DNA of 18,533 nt from positions 1 to 18,533 of the forward strand of contig JAQDPW010000019.1 in assembly GCA_027659245.1 (NCBI GenBank), read 5' to 3'. The notes under the pieces were generated by a model. It saw only the letters and a program-made list of their open reading frames with translations, made no database searches and had not been told where the DNA came from. This DNA comes from Streptococcaceae bacterium AM104-57. GTDB lineage: Bacteria > Bacillota > Bacilli > Lactobacillales > Streptococcaceae. Shown piece after piece: positions 6,636-15,385 of the stretch (position 1 is its first letter; each line of letters opens with the position of its first letter). Made by a program: the position numbers and the translations under genes.

Positions 6636-7634
6636 TTATTCGATCACTTGACCAGCTTCTTTTAAGACTGATTCAGGGATAGTGATTCCAAGTTCTTGAG
6701 CGACTTTTTTGTTGATAACCGATTTACCAGTTGAGAAGACATTGACTGGTGTATCTACAGGTTTTTCCCCCTTCAAGACTTTGGCAATCATTTTACCAGT
6801 AGCAACACCAAGATCGTGTTGGTCCACAACGACTGATGCCAAACCTCCAGCTTCTACCATGGCAGTCGCACTTGGGTAGATTGGTTTTTTAGCTGTTTGA
6901 TTGCTTGAAACAACAGTTGAGAATGCAGATGCGATTGTGTTATCGATTGGAACCCAGATTGCATCAACTTTGCCAGTCATAACGTTAACTGTTGAAGCAA
7001 TTTCGTTCGTTGATGGAACTGCAAATGTTTCTACTTTCAAACCAGCTTTTTCTGCGTAAGCTTTGAACTCTTCGACTTGTGATTTTGAGTTATCTTCACT
7101 ACTTGAGTAAACGGCTCCAACCGTCTTGACATCAGGAGTCAATGTCTTGATCAATTCAACCTGTTGTTGAGCAGGGTTGTGGTCAGAAACTCCAGTGATG
7201 TTCCCACCTGGTTTTTCCAAGTTTTGTACAAGGTTAGCACCAATTGGGTCTGTGATAGCTGCCATGATAACAGGAAGGTCTTTTGTTGCACTTGCAAGAC
7301 CTTGAGCTGCTGGTGTTGCAATACCGACAACAACATCATTTCCATTTGCCACCAACTGTTTACTCATTGTCGCAACCTTACTTTGGTCACCTTCTGAGTT
7401 CATAAAGTCGATTTTAACTTGATCACCTTTATAGCCTTCTTCAGCAAGTCCATCTTGAATTCCTTGGTAAATCAAGTCGAGTGATGGATGGCTGACAAAC
7501 TGAAGAACACCAACCTTGGCTGTCTTATTAGTTGTTTCGGTCTTTGTTTCTTGTTTTGTTAGAGTAGAGTAGATTAGGCTTCCACCAACTAAAACCGCTA
7601 GTGCTGCGATAATTCCAATTAATCGTTTATTCAT
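6636..7634 (-). CDS. trpX: Tryptophan-type ABC transporter, substrate-binding protein
   Basis: 332 residues. A hydrophobic N-terminal segment (about 5-26) precedes a Thr/Lys-rich linker and a two-lobed binding domain (about 38-325). The domain has the pattern of the ABC_sub_bind (PF04392) family: VGVLQFVSHPSLD, then AAITDPIGANLV and ITGVSDHNP. There is no Cys near the end of the hydrophobic segment, so it lacks a lipobox; it is either membrane-tethered by an uncleaved segment or released. This is unusual for a Gram-positive binding protein. The ATG at 7634 has a good AAGGAG site. It is the first large gene of the T-box-controlled operon and should bind tryptophan outside the cell. Confidence 0.87.
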   Translation of the reverse strand: MNKRLIGIIAALAVLVGGSLIYSTLTKQETKTETTNKTAKVGVLQFVSHPSLDLIYQGIQDGLAEEGYKGDQVKIDFMNSEGDQSKVATMSKQLVANGNDVVVGIATPAAQGLASATKDLPVIMAAITDPIGANLVQNLEKPGGNITGVSDHNPAQQQVELIKTLTPDVKTVGAVYSSSEDNSKSQVEEFKAYAEKAGLKVETFAVPSTNEIASTVNVMTGKVDAIWVPIDNTIASAFSTVVSSNQTAKKPIYPSATAMVEAGGLASVVVDQHDLGVATGKMIAKVLKGEKPVDTPVNVFSTGKSVINKKVAQELGITIPESVLKEAGQVIE

Positions 7635-7671
7635 TTTATTTCTCCTTATTTTTCAATGATTACTTCTAATT

Positions 7672-7719
7672 TTACCTTTTAAATCGCTTAACCAAGCGTC
7701 GCCATCGTTTGAATTCCAT
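7672..7719 (-). CDS. 15-residue cationic leader ORF between T-box and trpX
   Basis: A complete 16-codon ORF encodes MEFKRWRRLVKRFKR and ends in TAA. A perfect GGAGG sits 7 bases before the ATG, as strong as any start in this window. It begins 17-23 bases after the T-box terminator and ends 37 bases before trpX, so it is translated only when the leader reads through. The peptide carries one Trp and nine Lys/Arg and would be a strongly basic, partly amphipathic helix. Possible roles are a second, translational sensor of tryptophan, a coupler for trpX translation, or a membrane-active micropeptide. I recognise no family. The coding signal is strong but translation is not proven. Confidence 0.6.
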   Translation of the reverse strand: MEFKRWRRLVKRFKR

Positions 7720-7735
7720 TATTTATCCTCCCCAT

Positions 7736-7972
7736 AGAAAAAGTCCTCACACAAAAAACTTGTGTGAGGACGTCGATACGCGGTGCCACCTCAATTATAG
7801 GGAATATCCCTATCTCTCAATCTCGCTTCACGAGTTGCACTGTAAGGTGTGCGCACCGAATTCTTATGATTTCAAATTCTTTATAACATTCAGCCCAATT
7901 TTCATCACTTTCATCTATCTGTTTCCACCAACCACAGACTCTCTAAAAAATTTCAATGATTACTTTCTGAAT
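7736..7972 (-). promoter_or_regulatory. T-box leader, probably tryptophan-specific (UGG)
   Basis: The leader shows the T-box hallmarks in order. AGAGAG and a Stem I segment GGTTGGTGGAAAC lie near 7925-7945. Next comes a region with UGG at 7897-7895 (AAATTGGGCTG), which fits the specifier loop. The conserved T-box GAGGTGGCACCGCG follows (7792-7779). Last is an 11-bp terminator stem GTCCTCACACA/TGTGTGAGGAC (7743-7771) with a U-run. Uncharged tRNA(Trp) would stabilise the antiterminator and let transcription reach the transporter. The T-box itself is certain. The UGG specifier was placed by position and the downstream genes; the overlapping GGG would be Gly. Confidence 0.9.
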
Positions 7973-7978
7973 GGTTAA

Positions 7979-8006
7979 ATTATATCATTTTACTAAAACT
8001 TGTCAA
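7979..8006 (-). promoter_or_regulatory. Promoter of the trp transporter operon
   Basis: Consensus TTGACA (8006-8001), 16-base spacer and TATAAT (7984-7979) on the minus strand. The expected start near 7972 is just ahead of the T-box Stem I. Confidence 0.9.
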
Positions 8007-8036
8007 GTAATTTTATGATTTATTTTTTAAAAAAAG

Positions 8037-8074
8037 TAAAATTCCTACGGATTTTTCGAAAAAGACGATGGAAA
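8037..8074 (-). terminator. Terminator after ppc
   Basis: Imperfect hairpin directly after the ppc stop: TTTCC pairs with GGAAA-like bases around an inner TTTTTCGAAAAA palindrome. ATTTTACTTTTTTT follows on the transcript. Confidence 0.55.
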
Positions 8075-10900
8075 TTAGCCCGAATTACGTAATCCAGTAG
8101 CAATTCCGTTAATGGTCGTATGAATCAATCTTTCTTCATGCGTAGATAGCTCTCCACGGCGTTGGCGCTTGATTAACTCAAGCTGGATGTAGTTTAGAAT
8201 ATTGAAGTAAGGCATGCGATATTTTAGACTGGCTTTCAAATATGGGTTTTCAGCCAAGAGGTCGTCTTGCCCTTCGATAGCCAAAATGACATCCTTGGTC
8301 AACTGCCATTCATTCAAGATAGTATAGTAAATCGCTTGGACTTCCTCACTTTCACAAAGTTGTGCGTACTCAAAAGCAATATTCATATTTGACTTAGACA
8401 AGACCATGTCTACGTTAGATAAAAGTGACTGGAAGAAAGGCCAGTTTTTATACATGTCACGAAGGATTTCGATATTTTTAGGATCTTGATCGATAAATTC
8501 CTTGAAACTTGAACCAACTCCATACCAGCCAGGGAACATAACACGACTTTGCGACCATGAGAACACCCATGGAATGGCACGCAAACCACCAATTTCAGTG
8601 ATTGTCTTACGAGCTGCTGGACGTGAACCGATATTAAAGCTTGAAATCGCCTTAATTGGACTTGACTCAAAGAAATAATCATAGAAATGGTCATTACCAA
8701 AAACCAAATCACGGTAAATATCGTAACTACGGTCCACCACTTGATCCATAATGGCTTCATAGCGATTTGACGTATTGGTATCACTCTTCTTCTTGGTAAT
8801 CATACGGTTGATAGCTGCTGAAACCAACATTTCGAGGTTATAGTAGGCTGCGTCCTTGTTTCCGTATTTGTTTCCGATAACTTCTCCTTGCTCGGTCAAA
8901 CGGATACGATCCTTGATTGACTTGAGTGGTTGAGAAGCAATGGCATCATAAGTAGGGCCACCACCACGACCAACAGTCCCACCACGACCGTGGAAGAAGG
9001 TTACCTTAACACCAAACTCATCACCAATGGCTGTCAATTGTTGTTGAGCCTTGTAGAGTGTCCAACAAGAGGATAGATAACCACCATCCTTGTTACTATC
9101 AGAGTAGCCAAGCATGATTTCTTGGTAATTGTTTTTAGAAGCAACCCATTTCTTAGCAAGTGGTAGAGAGAAATACTTTCTCATAGTTTCTTCAGAATGA
9201 TCCAAGTCTTCGATAGTTTCAAAGAGTGGAACAATCTGAACACGCGCTTTTTCAGCATCCACAAGACCGACTTCTTTGAGCATAATTGCCAATTCAAGCA
9301 TATCTGATACACTGGTTGCGTGAGAGATAATCGTTTGACGAATGACATCTTCACCCAAACGGTCTTTTAATTCACGGGCAGTTTGGAAAATAGCTAACTC
9401 TTTTTCGAGTAGTTCAGACTTCTCAGCATGGGTTGCAGACAAGATTCGAGGATCTTCTAATAACTCGTGTAAGAGCAATTCGCATTTTTCATCTTCTGAT
9501 AAATCACTATAGTGGTCATTGATTCCAGCAGATGCCAACAATTCAGCGACACAGGCCTCGTGAACACTTGAGTCTTGACGCATGTCGATGGAAGCCAAGA
9601 AGAAACCAAAGACTTCTACAGCTTCTAAAAGCTCAGCGAATTCACCAGTAAGCAAGGCCTCTGCCTTATTTTCAAGCAATGAATCTTTAATAATATATAG
9701 ATCTTTTTTGAACTCTTCAACTGTTTCATAGTAAGGAGGACGATCCTCAGCCAATTCTTGAATTGCTCCTGAAAGGCGATTACCAATGTAATCTGTAATC
9801 ACTCCTTGCTGATGACTATTGGCACCAAGCAAACGTTCAACAGGATGACGTTCATCAGATGTAGAACCAACCACAGACCATTCTTTTAAATTCAAAAGAG
9901 TTTGAATCAATTTGGACTGAATCAAATGAAAGGCACGACGATAGGGTTCTTTCTCACGAAAGACGGATGTATCTCCAGACTGAGCAGCCATTTCTTCAAC
10001 AGCTTTGCTAGTTTTTGACAAATTCGTCGATAGAGAGAAGGTGCGATAGAGACTTGAAATCTTGCTGATATAGTAGTTCAAGACTACTTCACTTTGAATG
10101 GTAGCGGAACGCATAAGCGTCTCAGCTGTTACAAATGGATTCCCATCACGGTCTCCACCGATCCACATTCCCATAGTAATTGGTTTGGCTTGTTTAAGGT
10201 CAATTCCTTGTTCTTTTGCTAGACGCTTGTACTCAAGCATCAGATTAGGAACAGCCTGTAGGAAGGAACTATTGTAGTACTCCATCACATTGGTGATTTC
10301 GTTGGTGACTTTCAGTTTCTTCTCACGAATCATGTCTGTCTGCATGATAATCTCAATATAACGACGAAGATCATTATGCCATTTTTCCTTGTTAATGAGC
10401 CCCATTCTTACATCACGATATTTACGCAAAAGAGTATGGATATGATTTGTCAAGTCCAACATACTCTTACGTTGAACCTGAGTTGGATGGGCTGTCAAAA
10501 CTGGCACCACGTTCAAGTGTTCAAGGATCTCAGCAGCGTTTTCTTTTTCAGCCACCATTTTGATCGTTGTTGACAATTTACCGAGATAATCTTGATCAAC
10601 ATTATTTAGGTGGTTAATCTCGTAAGCCAAGTCTACGTCTTCGGAAATGTTAATTAAGAGTGGTAAGATAGAGAAATATCTTGAAATGTAGACCATTTCG
10701 TCGTTTGATAGACTAGTTACTACTTTATCAAGTCCTTGATAGTCTGCTGCAGTCGAAAGTTTTTTTAACTGCATGATTTTATCAAAGGTCTCTGGTGCAA
10801 GCATGTTTCTTGTAATATCTTCGAGCATTTCTGTCAAGATTTGCACTTCTTCTTGTACGACAGCTTTGTTACTAAAATTTTCTAACTTTTGAAGAGACAT
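8075..10900 (-). CDS. ppc: Phosphoenolpyruvate carboxylase
   Basis: 941 residues. It carboxylates phosphoenolpyruvate with bicarbonate to oxaloacetate in the cytoplasm, an anaplerotic step feeding aspartate synthesis in streptococci that lack a full citrate cycle. Key motifs are present: VLTAHPTQ with catalytic His138, [15 protein letters not shown] (244-258), [15 protein letters not shown] (597-611), the glycine loop [14 protein letters not shown] (636-649) and the C-terminal IATGLRNSG. From memory, the pneumococcal protein is about 898 residues. The extra length appears to lie near residues 341-395 ([15 protein letters not shown] and around), which I do not recall in that enzyme. The ATG at 10900 has a good AAGGAG site. 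It starts 25 bases after ftsW, so they are probably co-transcribed. Confidence 0.97.
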   Translation of the reverse strand: MSLQKLENFSNKAVVQEEVQILTEMLEDITRNMLAPETFDKIMQLKKLSTAADYQGLDKVVTSLSNDEMVYISRYFSILPLLINISEDVDLAYEINHLNNVDQDYLGKLSTTIKMVAEKENAAEILEHLNVVPVLTAHPTQVQRKSMLDLTNHIHTLLRKYRDVRMGLINKEKWHNDLRRYIEIIMQTDMIREKKLKVTNEITNVMEYYNSSFLQAVPNLMLEYKRLAKEQGIDLKQAKPITMGMWIGGDRDGNPFVTAETLMRSATIQSEVVLNYYISKISSLYRTFSLSTNLSKTSKAVEEMAAQSGDTSVFREKEPYRRAFHLIQSKLIQTLLNLKEWSVVGSTSDERHPVERLLGANSHQQGVITDYIGNRLSGAIQELAEDRPPYYETVEEFKKDLYIIKDSLLENKAEALLTGEFAELLEAVEVFGFFLASIDMRQDSSVHEACVAELLASAGINDHYSDLSEDEKCELLLHELLEDPRILSATHAEKSELLEKELAIFQTARELKDRLGEDVIRQTIISHATSVSDMLELAIMLKEVGLVDAEKARVQIVPLFETIEDLDHSEETMRKYFSLPLAKKWVASKNNYQEIMLGYSDSNKDGGYLSSCWTLYKAQQQLTAIGDEFGVKVTFFHGRGGTVGRGGGPTYDAIASQPLKSIKDRIRLTEQGEVIGNKYGNKDAAYYNLEMLVSAAINRMITKKKSDTNTSNRYEAIMDQVVDRSYDIYRDLVFGNDHFYDYFFESSPIKAISSFNIGSRPAARKTITEIGGLRAIPWVFSWSQSRVMFPGWYGVGSSFKEFIDQDPKNIEILRDMYKNWPFFQSLLSNVDMVLSKSNMNIAFEYAQLCESEEVQAIYYTILNEWQLTKDVILAIEGQDDLLAENPYLKASLKYRMPYFNILNYIQLELIKRQRRGELSTHEERLIHTTINGIATGLRNSG

Positions 10901-10925
10901 TTTTTTCTCCTTGTCATATTATGTC

Positions 10926-12137
10926 TTAGAGTTGCGCTTCTAATTCGCGATAGAGTTTGGCACGTTTTTCGCTAGCATCAATATTCAACACAAAGGCGAT
11001 GGCTACTGATAGGACCAAGAGACTGTTTCCACCTTGCGATAGGAAGGGGAAGGTTACCCCTGTTGAAGGGATCAAGCCTGATATACCGCCAATATTAACG
11101 AATACCTGTATCAGAATCATTCCACCAATACCAATTGCCACCATTGAGTTGAAAGGATCTCTCGCTCGAATACCAACCAAAATAATACGAAGAATCAAGA
11201 AGAATAGAAGAGCCAAAATAAGACTAGCTCCTACAAATCCAAACTCCTCTATCACAATCGAAAAGACAAAGTCTGTATGAGCTTCTGGTAGATAACCTCG
11301 TTTTTCAATGGAATTTCCTAATCCAAGACCAAACCAGCCACCGTTAACCATTGCATAATAAGAATTGGCCAACTGATGCCCAGATCCTGCTAGGTCATTA
11401 AAGGGGTTGAAAAAAGCACTGAACCGCTTGGCAACATAACCAAAGACAGGAATCTTTGAGAATTTTTCAACACCGATAAACCGAATGGCAGTCAAGGAAA
11501 GAATGGAAGCACTAGCCAGCAGTCCCAGTATAGTTGAGAACCACCGATAAGCTATTCCACTAATGGTATACATGAGTAAGGATACTAAAATCAAAATGGT
11601 TGCATTTCCAAGGTCAGGGAAGATTGCCAAACTACCAATCATAACCAGTAGAACAAAACGCCAATCATTAAATGCTCGAGGAATCCACTGATTAAGGGTT
11701 AAAACTTGGAAGTCGTAAACAGCTATCTCATCCTGTTGTTTTGAAAAACGCTGAGCCAAGTACCAAATGATAATAATCTTTAGATACTCTGCTGGTTGAA
11801 TCGTGACCGGTCCAACCTTGATCCAGCCATAGGCTCCATTGATGGGAGTACCGATTAAACGTGCTAGAGCTAGAAGAATCAGCTCGACAAACATGACAAT
11901 AAAGATCAATCGCTCATTACGGAGAAATCCTAGTTTTAGTTTATAGATTAAGGCTATTAAGAATAAACTGACTATCCAGAAAATCCCCTGATTTCGCACT
12001 AGTTGTAATGCACTCTTTCCTTCCTGGATGAGGGACGCACTAGTTGTCGAATAAACTACAATCAATCCTAAAACGGATAAAAGTAGATAAGGAATCAAAA
12101 TTGAATAATTCAGCAGGTGCCTTTTACTTATTTTCAT
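10926..12137 (-). CDS. ftsW: Cell-division SEDS glycosyltransferase FtsW
   Basis: 403 residues with about ten membrane segments. FtsW polymerises lipid II into septal peptidoglycan together with a class B penicillin-binding protein. SEDS motifs are seen: GWIKVGPVTIQPAEYLK (104-120), a FPDLGNA turn (173-179), GLGLGNS (270-276) and YLPEAHTDFVFSIVIEEFG (282-300), with the conserved Asp at 289 expected in the active site. PSTGVTFPFLSQGGNS near the C-terminus is also typical. RodA is the close alternative, but placement next to ppc matches ftsW in pneumococcus and relatives. The ATG at 12137 has an AGGTGA site upstream. Own promoter at 12200-12208. Confidence 0.93.
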   Translation of the reverse strand: MKISKRHLLNYSILIPYLLLSVLGLIVVYSTTSASLIQEGKSALQLVRNQGIFWIVSLFLIALIYKLKLGFLRNERLIFIVMFVELILLALARLIGTPINGAYGWIKVGPVTIQPAEYLKIIIIWYLAQRFSKQQDEIAVYDFQVLTLNQWIPRAFNDWRFVLLVMIGSLAIFPDLGNATILILVSLLMYTISGIAYRWFSTILGLLASASILSLTAIRFIGVEKFSKIPVFGYVAKRFSAFFNPFNDLAGSGHQLANSYYAMVNGGWFGLGLGNSIEKRGYLPEAHTDFVFSIVIEEFGFVGASLILALLFFLILRIILVGIRARDPFNSMVAIGIGGMILIQVFVNIGGISGLIPSTGVTFPFLSQGGNSLLVLSVAIAFVLNIDASEKRAKLYRELEAQL

Positions 12138-12199
12138 ATGTCACCTATCTTTCGGAAAAATATTTTTATTTTCCCTTATTATTTCTAGTTTTACATGCT

Positions 12200-12208
12200 A
12201 TTATACCA
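12200..12208 (-). promoter_or_regulatory. Extended -10 promoter of ftsW-ppc
   Basis: TGGTATAAT on the minus strand (TG extension plus perfect -10). The -35 region is a T-rich tract and a poor match, as is common for extended -10 promoters. The leader to the ftsW ATG is about 55 bases. Confidence 0.75.
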
Positions 12209-12270
12209 TTTTTTAGGCTAGAAAAAAACTCTTACAGTGAAAACATTCGAATTTTACTCAAATATAGCAT

Positions 12271-12293
12271 AAAAAGGGCAGTAACGCCCTTTC
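12271..12293 (-). terminator. Terminator of the SEC10/PgrA-type surface protein gene
   Basis: Stem AAAGGGC (12273-12279) and GCCCTTT (12286-12292) with a 6-base loop, 5 bases after the stop codon, with a short U-run on the minus-strand transcript. Confidence 0.85.
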
Positions 12294-12297
12294 TATT

Positions 12298-14859
12298 TTA
12301 TCTATATTTTCCTTTTCCAGCTAAAGCAAGTAGTCCAACACTTGCCCCAAGTAATGCTAAAAGTCCTGACTCTTTCGTTCCTGTATTTGGAAGCTGTTTC
12401 TTAGGTTCTGCTTTTGCATTTGTAGCTTTTGCAGGAGCTTGATAGGTTTTATCATTTTTAGTTCCTACAGTCACTTTATCTACCGTATAATCAACAATAT
12501 TACCTTTTTCATCCAAAACAGGGACTAGTTTGTAACCTGCTTTTTCAAGCTCTTTCCGTTTTGCTTCTGCAAGTTCAACCAAGCGTTTTGTTTCTGCTTC
12601 TTCAAACTGTGTTTTGGCAGTTTCATAAGAAGTTTTAGCTCGACCTGCTGCAAGGCTTTTAACTTCGTAGTCTACTTTAGCTTCATTTTGTGCTTTGTAA
12701 GCATCTTTAAGCTCTGCTTCTGCTTTCTCAAGCTCTGCTTTCAACTCAGCCAAGCGAGTATGCGCACCTTTAAGGTCTGCAAGTTCTTTTTCGGCTTGTT
12801 TAACTTCTTCTTGTGCATCTTGAAGTGCTTTCTTAGCAATAGATACCGCTTGAGCTTTCGCACTTACATCAGCTTGCAACTTAGTAAGTTCAGCCTCTTC
12901 CTGTTGTAACTTATCTTTCCCAAATTTTAATGCATTCTCTTTATCAACTAGCTCTTGTTTTGCTTTATCTAAATTCTCTTGTTTAAACTTGACATCAGTC
13001 ATAACTTCATCTTGTGCTTTTTGAGCCAATGCAAGTCGTTTTTGAGCCTCAATCTGAAGTTTTTGCGCTTTAGCAAGTTCAGCCTTTACTAAAGATGCTT
13101 TAAATGGAGTTGACTTTAGAAGTTCTAGCCTGTTCTGAACATCTCTTTGAATCGATAAATGTTCCTTATATTCTGATTCTGCTTTTTCCAAGGCTGCCTT
13201 CGCTTTAGTATAGTTAGCTTCTGCGGTCTTTAGCGCAGTCAATGCAGATTCATTGCTTACTGTATTAGATTGAGTTGAGTTTGAAGGTTTAATTACAGTT
13301 TTATCAAATTTTTCATTACCCTTGATTTCTTCATTGACAGTCAAATAATAAAACTCTGTTTTCCCATCTCTTTCAATAAGAGTAAAACCAAAATAATCTT
13401 TTCCCGTTTTAAACGAATGTTTCATAAAATTCCAATCAGATGAAACAATTTGATGTCCGATATATTCAGGAGATTCAAATAATAGCCAAGTAAACGTTTC
13501 ATATATGTGTTTTTTGGCTTCATCTATATTAGACATTTTGATTTTATTATCGCTAGTTACCACACTATAATTAATAGGGGTATAATCCTCGATTTGAAGA
13601 AAATTAAATTCCTGAGCAGCCCAAATTGTAGTTTTGTCCTTAGCAACCTTATCTGCAACTCCTATCATTCCTTGAGTAGCTACTGTGTCAGGCTTCGCAA
13701 ACAATCTACGAGCTTGATTGAAAAGATCGTTTGCGAAGAGTGTCAATTCCTCTCTCTGCTCCAATGTCAAATGAGAAGAATCAAATGGTCTGTGTTTATC
13801 CTTTTCAACTGAATGGTATTGATTGAGAGATTTATTTTCTGTAGCAATTTTCTTCAGTTTTTCTCTATACTCTTTACTATGTTTAATGAATAGTTCTGGT
13901 TGTTTATCATAATCGTATGGATTTAATACAAAAGACTTAAAAGTTTCAACAAAACTATCAGTTAACTTAATTGTATTTTTAGGATTTTGATTTGCCAAAT
14001 TTTCCTGTGCTTTGATTAACTCAGACTGAGTTTGCTTTAATTTTTCACTCGCAGCAGAAATTGATTTCTTAGATGTTGAAACTTCTGATGTGGTTTTCGT
14101 TAGGTCATTTTCAGCATTTTTTATATTTTGACTATGCCGTGCATCTTCAATCTCTGCTTTTGCTAATTCATCACTTAGTCTTTTAACATTAGCTGTTTCT
14201 TGTTCTAGAGCTTGCTCAGCTGATTTTTTCTCTTCAGATATTTTAGTCCCGTCTAAAATATCTTGTTTCACTTGTACATTATTTTTAGCTTCTAAAACAG
14301 CTGATTGAAGTTTTTCAACTTCTCCTTTCTTACCTTTAACTATTTTTTCTTGATTAGATACAGCTTCATCAGATGCTGCTTTCAAAGACTGGGCAGAATT
14401 TAAAGCTTCTTCTTTTACTTGAACTTCTGCTTTAGCAGTTTCCACTTTCTTCTCAGCGTTTTGAATAGCTTCAGGTGTTGCTTTATCAGCAATCTTTTGA
14501 GTGTCTGCTTGAGCTTGTTTCAAGTCAGCGACTTTCTTTTCTGCCTTATCAGAAGTTTCATTCGCTTGATCCAAGACTTCTTTTGCTTTGCTTTCATCTT
14601 CCTGTGCTTTGGTAGCACTTGCACCAAGTTCAGCGACTTCTTCCTTAGTAGGAACTTTCACTTCCACTTTCTTAGGCGCTTCTTTTTCAACCAAAGCGGG
14701 TTCGGTTTTGGCGTCAGTAACATTAATTGCTGGCTCAGTTTGAGCAGTACGAACACCACCTGCATTATCTACATTGGGTTCAGCTACCTCATTTGCACTT
14801 ACAGTTGTTGCAAGGCCCGTTGCTGCTATGGCAGTCAAAGTAATCAATTCTTTTTTCAT
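12298..14859 (-). CDS. LPXTG-anchored coiled-coil surface protein with SEC10/PgrA-type domain
   Basis: 853 residues. Signal peptide cleaved near VSA/NE (22/23), then a Lys/Glu/Ala-rich coiled coil (about 75-290). The globular domain (about 297-525) is followed by a second coiled coil (about 538-770). The protein ends with the sorting signal LPNTG (823-827), a hydrophobic stretch and GKGKYR. The globular part has features of the SEC10/PgrA surface-exclusion domain: YDYDKQPELF, an NQYHS block, LTLEQREELTLFANDLFNQA, then YETFTWLLFESPEYIGHQIV and FGFTLIERDG. AGYKLVPVLDEKGNIVDYTV before the anchor is also typical. Sortase A should attach it to peptidoglycan. Enterococcal relatives limit conjugative entry; here adhesion or cell contact is just as likely. 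An extended -10 promoter and a divergent regulator lie upstream. Confidence 0.88.
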   Translation of the reverse strand: MKKELITLTAIAATGLATTVSANEVAEPNVDNAGGVRTAQTEPAINVTDAKTEPALVEKEAPKKVEVKVPTKEEVAELGASATKAQEDESKAKEVLDQANETSDKAEKKVADLKQAQADTQKIADKATPEAIQNAEKKVETAKAEVQVKEEALNSAQSLKAASDEAVSNQEKIVKGKKGEVEKLQSAVLEAKNNVQVKQDILDGTKISEEKKSAEQALEQETANVKRLSDELAKAEIEDARHSQNIKNAENDLTKTTSEVSTSKKSISAASEKLKQTQSELIKAQENLANQNPKNTIKLTDSFVETFKSFVLNPYDYDKQPELFIKHSKEYREKLKKIATENKSLNQYHSVEKDKHRPFDSSHLTLEQREELTLFANDLFNQARRLFAKPDTVATQGMIGVADKVAKDKTTIWAAQEFNFLQIEDYTPINYSVVTSDNKIKMSNIDEAKKHIYETFTWLLFESPEYIGHQIVSSDWNFMKHSFKTGKDYFGFTLIERDGKTEFYYLTVNEEIKGNEKFDKTVIKPSNSTQSNTVSNESALTALKTAEANYTKAKAALEKAESEYKEHLSIQRDVQNRLELLKSTPFKASLVKAELAKAQKLQIEAQKRLALAQKAQDEVMTDVKFKQENLDKAKQELVDKENALKFGKDKLQQEEAELTKLQADVSAKAQAVSIAKKALQDAQEEVKQAEKELADLKGAHTRLAELKAELEKAEAELKDAYKAQNEAKVDYEVKSLAAGRAKTSYETAKTQFEEAETKRLVELAEAKRKELEKAGYKLVPVLDEKGNIVDYTVDKVTVGTKNDKTYQAPAKATNAKAEPKKQLPNTGTKESGLLALLGASVGLLALAGKGKYR

Positions 14860-14890
14860 AGGTTTCCCCTTTTTATTTTTTTATATCTCC

Positions 14891-14899
14891 ATTATACCA
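14891..14899 (-). promoter_or_regulatory. Extended -10 promoter of the SEC10/PgrA-type gene
   Basis: TGGTATAAT on the minus strand, 32 bases before the ATG. A good AAGGGG ribosome binding site lies between them. The -35 is weak. Confidence 0.7.
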
Positions 14900-14956
14900 C
14901 AATATACAACTTTTAAAAGCTATTTTATCAAAATGTAACCATTTAAAGTCTAAAAA

Positions 14957-14976
14957 ATGCAGTCGTTTGACTGTAT
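14957..14976. promoter_or_regulatory. Candidate operator palindrome in the divergent intergenic region
   Basis: AT-n-CAGTC-n4-GACTG-n-AT: arms CAGTC (14960-14964) and GACTG (14969-14973) with matching AT flanks. It overlaps the probable -10 (TATCAT, 14974-14979) of the XRE gene and lies upstream of the surface protein promoter, a typical autoregulatory site. Confidence 0.5.
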
Positions 14977-14998
14977 CATGTAAGTAGCGAGGTACTAC

Positions 14999-15337
14999 AT
15001 GGTCAAAAATAAAAGTAATTTGCAAGACTACATTTCTAAACGCATCCGTTTACTCAGAATAGAAAGAGGATATACCCAAGAACAATTAGAGGAAATGGCT
15101 GACTTAGGAACAAATTATGTTTACAAACTAGAAAATCTATCAACAAACTTAAAGATTCAAACTCTAGAAAAAGTCATGGAAGCATTAGAAGTAGATTTAG
15201 ACACTTTCTTTGATATCCAACTGAAAGAAGAAGACCCCAAAATATCCCGTCTGATTGACGAATTGAAACTTCTTCCTACAGAACAAAGATCTCGTGTACT
15301 AGATGCACTACTGCTAATTCTGAAAGAAGTCCAATAG
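14999..15337 (+). CDS. XRE-family transcriptional regulator
   Basis: 112 residues and the only plus-strand gene. The helix-turn-helix spans about 13-70, with TQEQLEEMADLGTNYVYKLE (26-45) as the recognition region. A 40-residue helical tail (ISRLIDELKLLPTEQRSRVL and onwards) probably mediates dimerisation. A GAGG lies 6 bases before the ATG. It is transcribed away from the SEC10/PgrA-type gene across a 139-base gap that holds a near-perfect palindrome, so it may control itself and that surface protein. No toxin partner or phage gene is adjacent. Family membership is clear; the target is inferred. Confidence 0.85.
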   Translation: MVKNKSNLQDYISKRIRLLRIERGYTQEQLEEMADLGTNYVYKLENLSTNLKIQTLEKVMEALEVDLDTFFDIQLKEEDPKISRLIDELKLLPTEQRSRVLDALLLILKEVQ

Positions 15338-15384
15338 AAAAAAACTATCTACTTTCTAAAATAAGAAAGGCAGATAGTTTTTTT
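15338..15384. terminator. Bidirectional terminator between the XRE regulator and prsA
   Basis: Long interrupted stem: ACTATCT...CTTTCT (15344-15357) pairs with AGAAAG...AGATAGT (15364-15378), flanked by A- and T-runs on the two sides. It serves the convergent plus-strand XRE gene and minus-strand prsA. Confidence 0.9.
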
Positions 15385-15385
15385 A

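Noticed and set aside
7709..7978. 89-codon plus-strand open frame opposite the T-box
   Set aside because: It is antisense to the T-box leader, has no ribosome binding site, and its apparent sequence follows from the conserved T-box and terminator bases.
8410..8784. 124-codon minus-strand frame inside ppc
   Set aside because: It lies wholly within the conserved PEP carboxylase frame and has no start signal.
12044..12442. 132-codon plus-strand frame over the ftsW-surface gene gap
   Set aside because: It crosses a promoter and a terminator, overlaps two clear genes on the other strand and has no ribosome binding site.
14419..14916. 165-codon plus-strand frame rich in Phe/Cys/Ser
   Set aside because: It is the antisense shadow of the Lys/Glu-rich coiled coil and promoter of the SEC10/PgrA-type gene.
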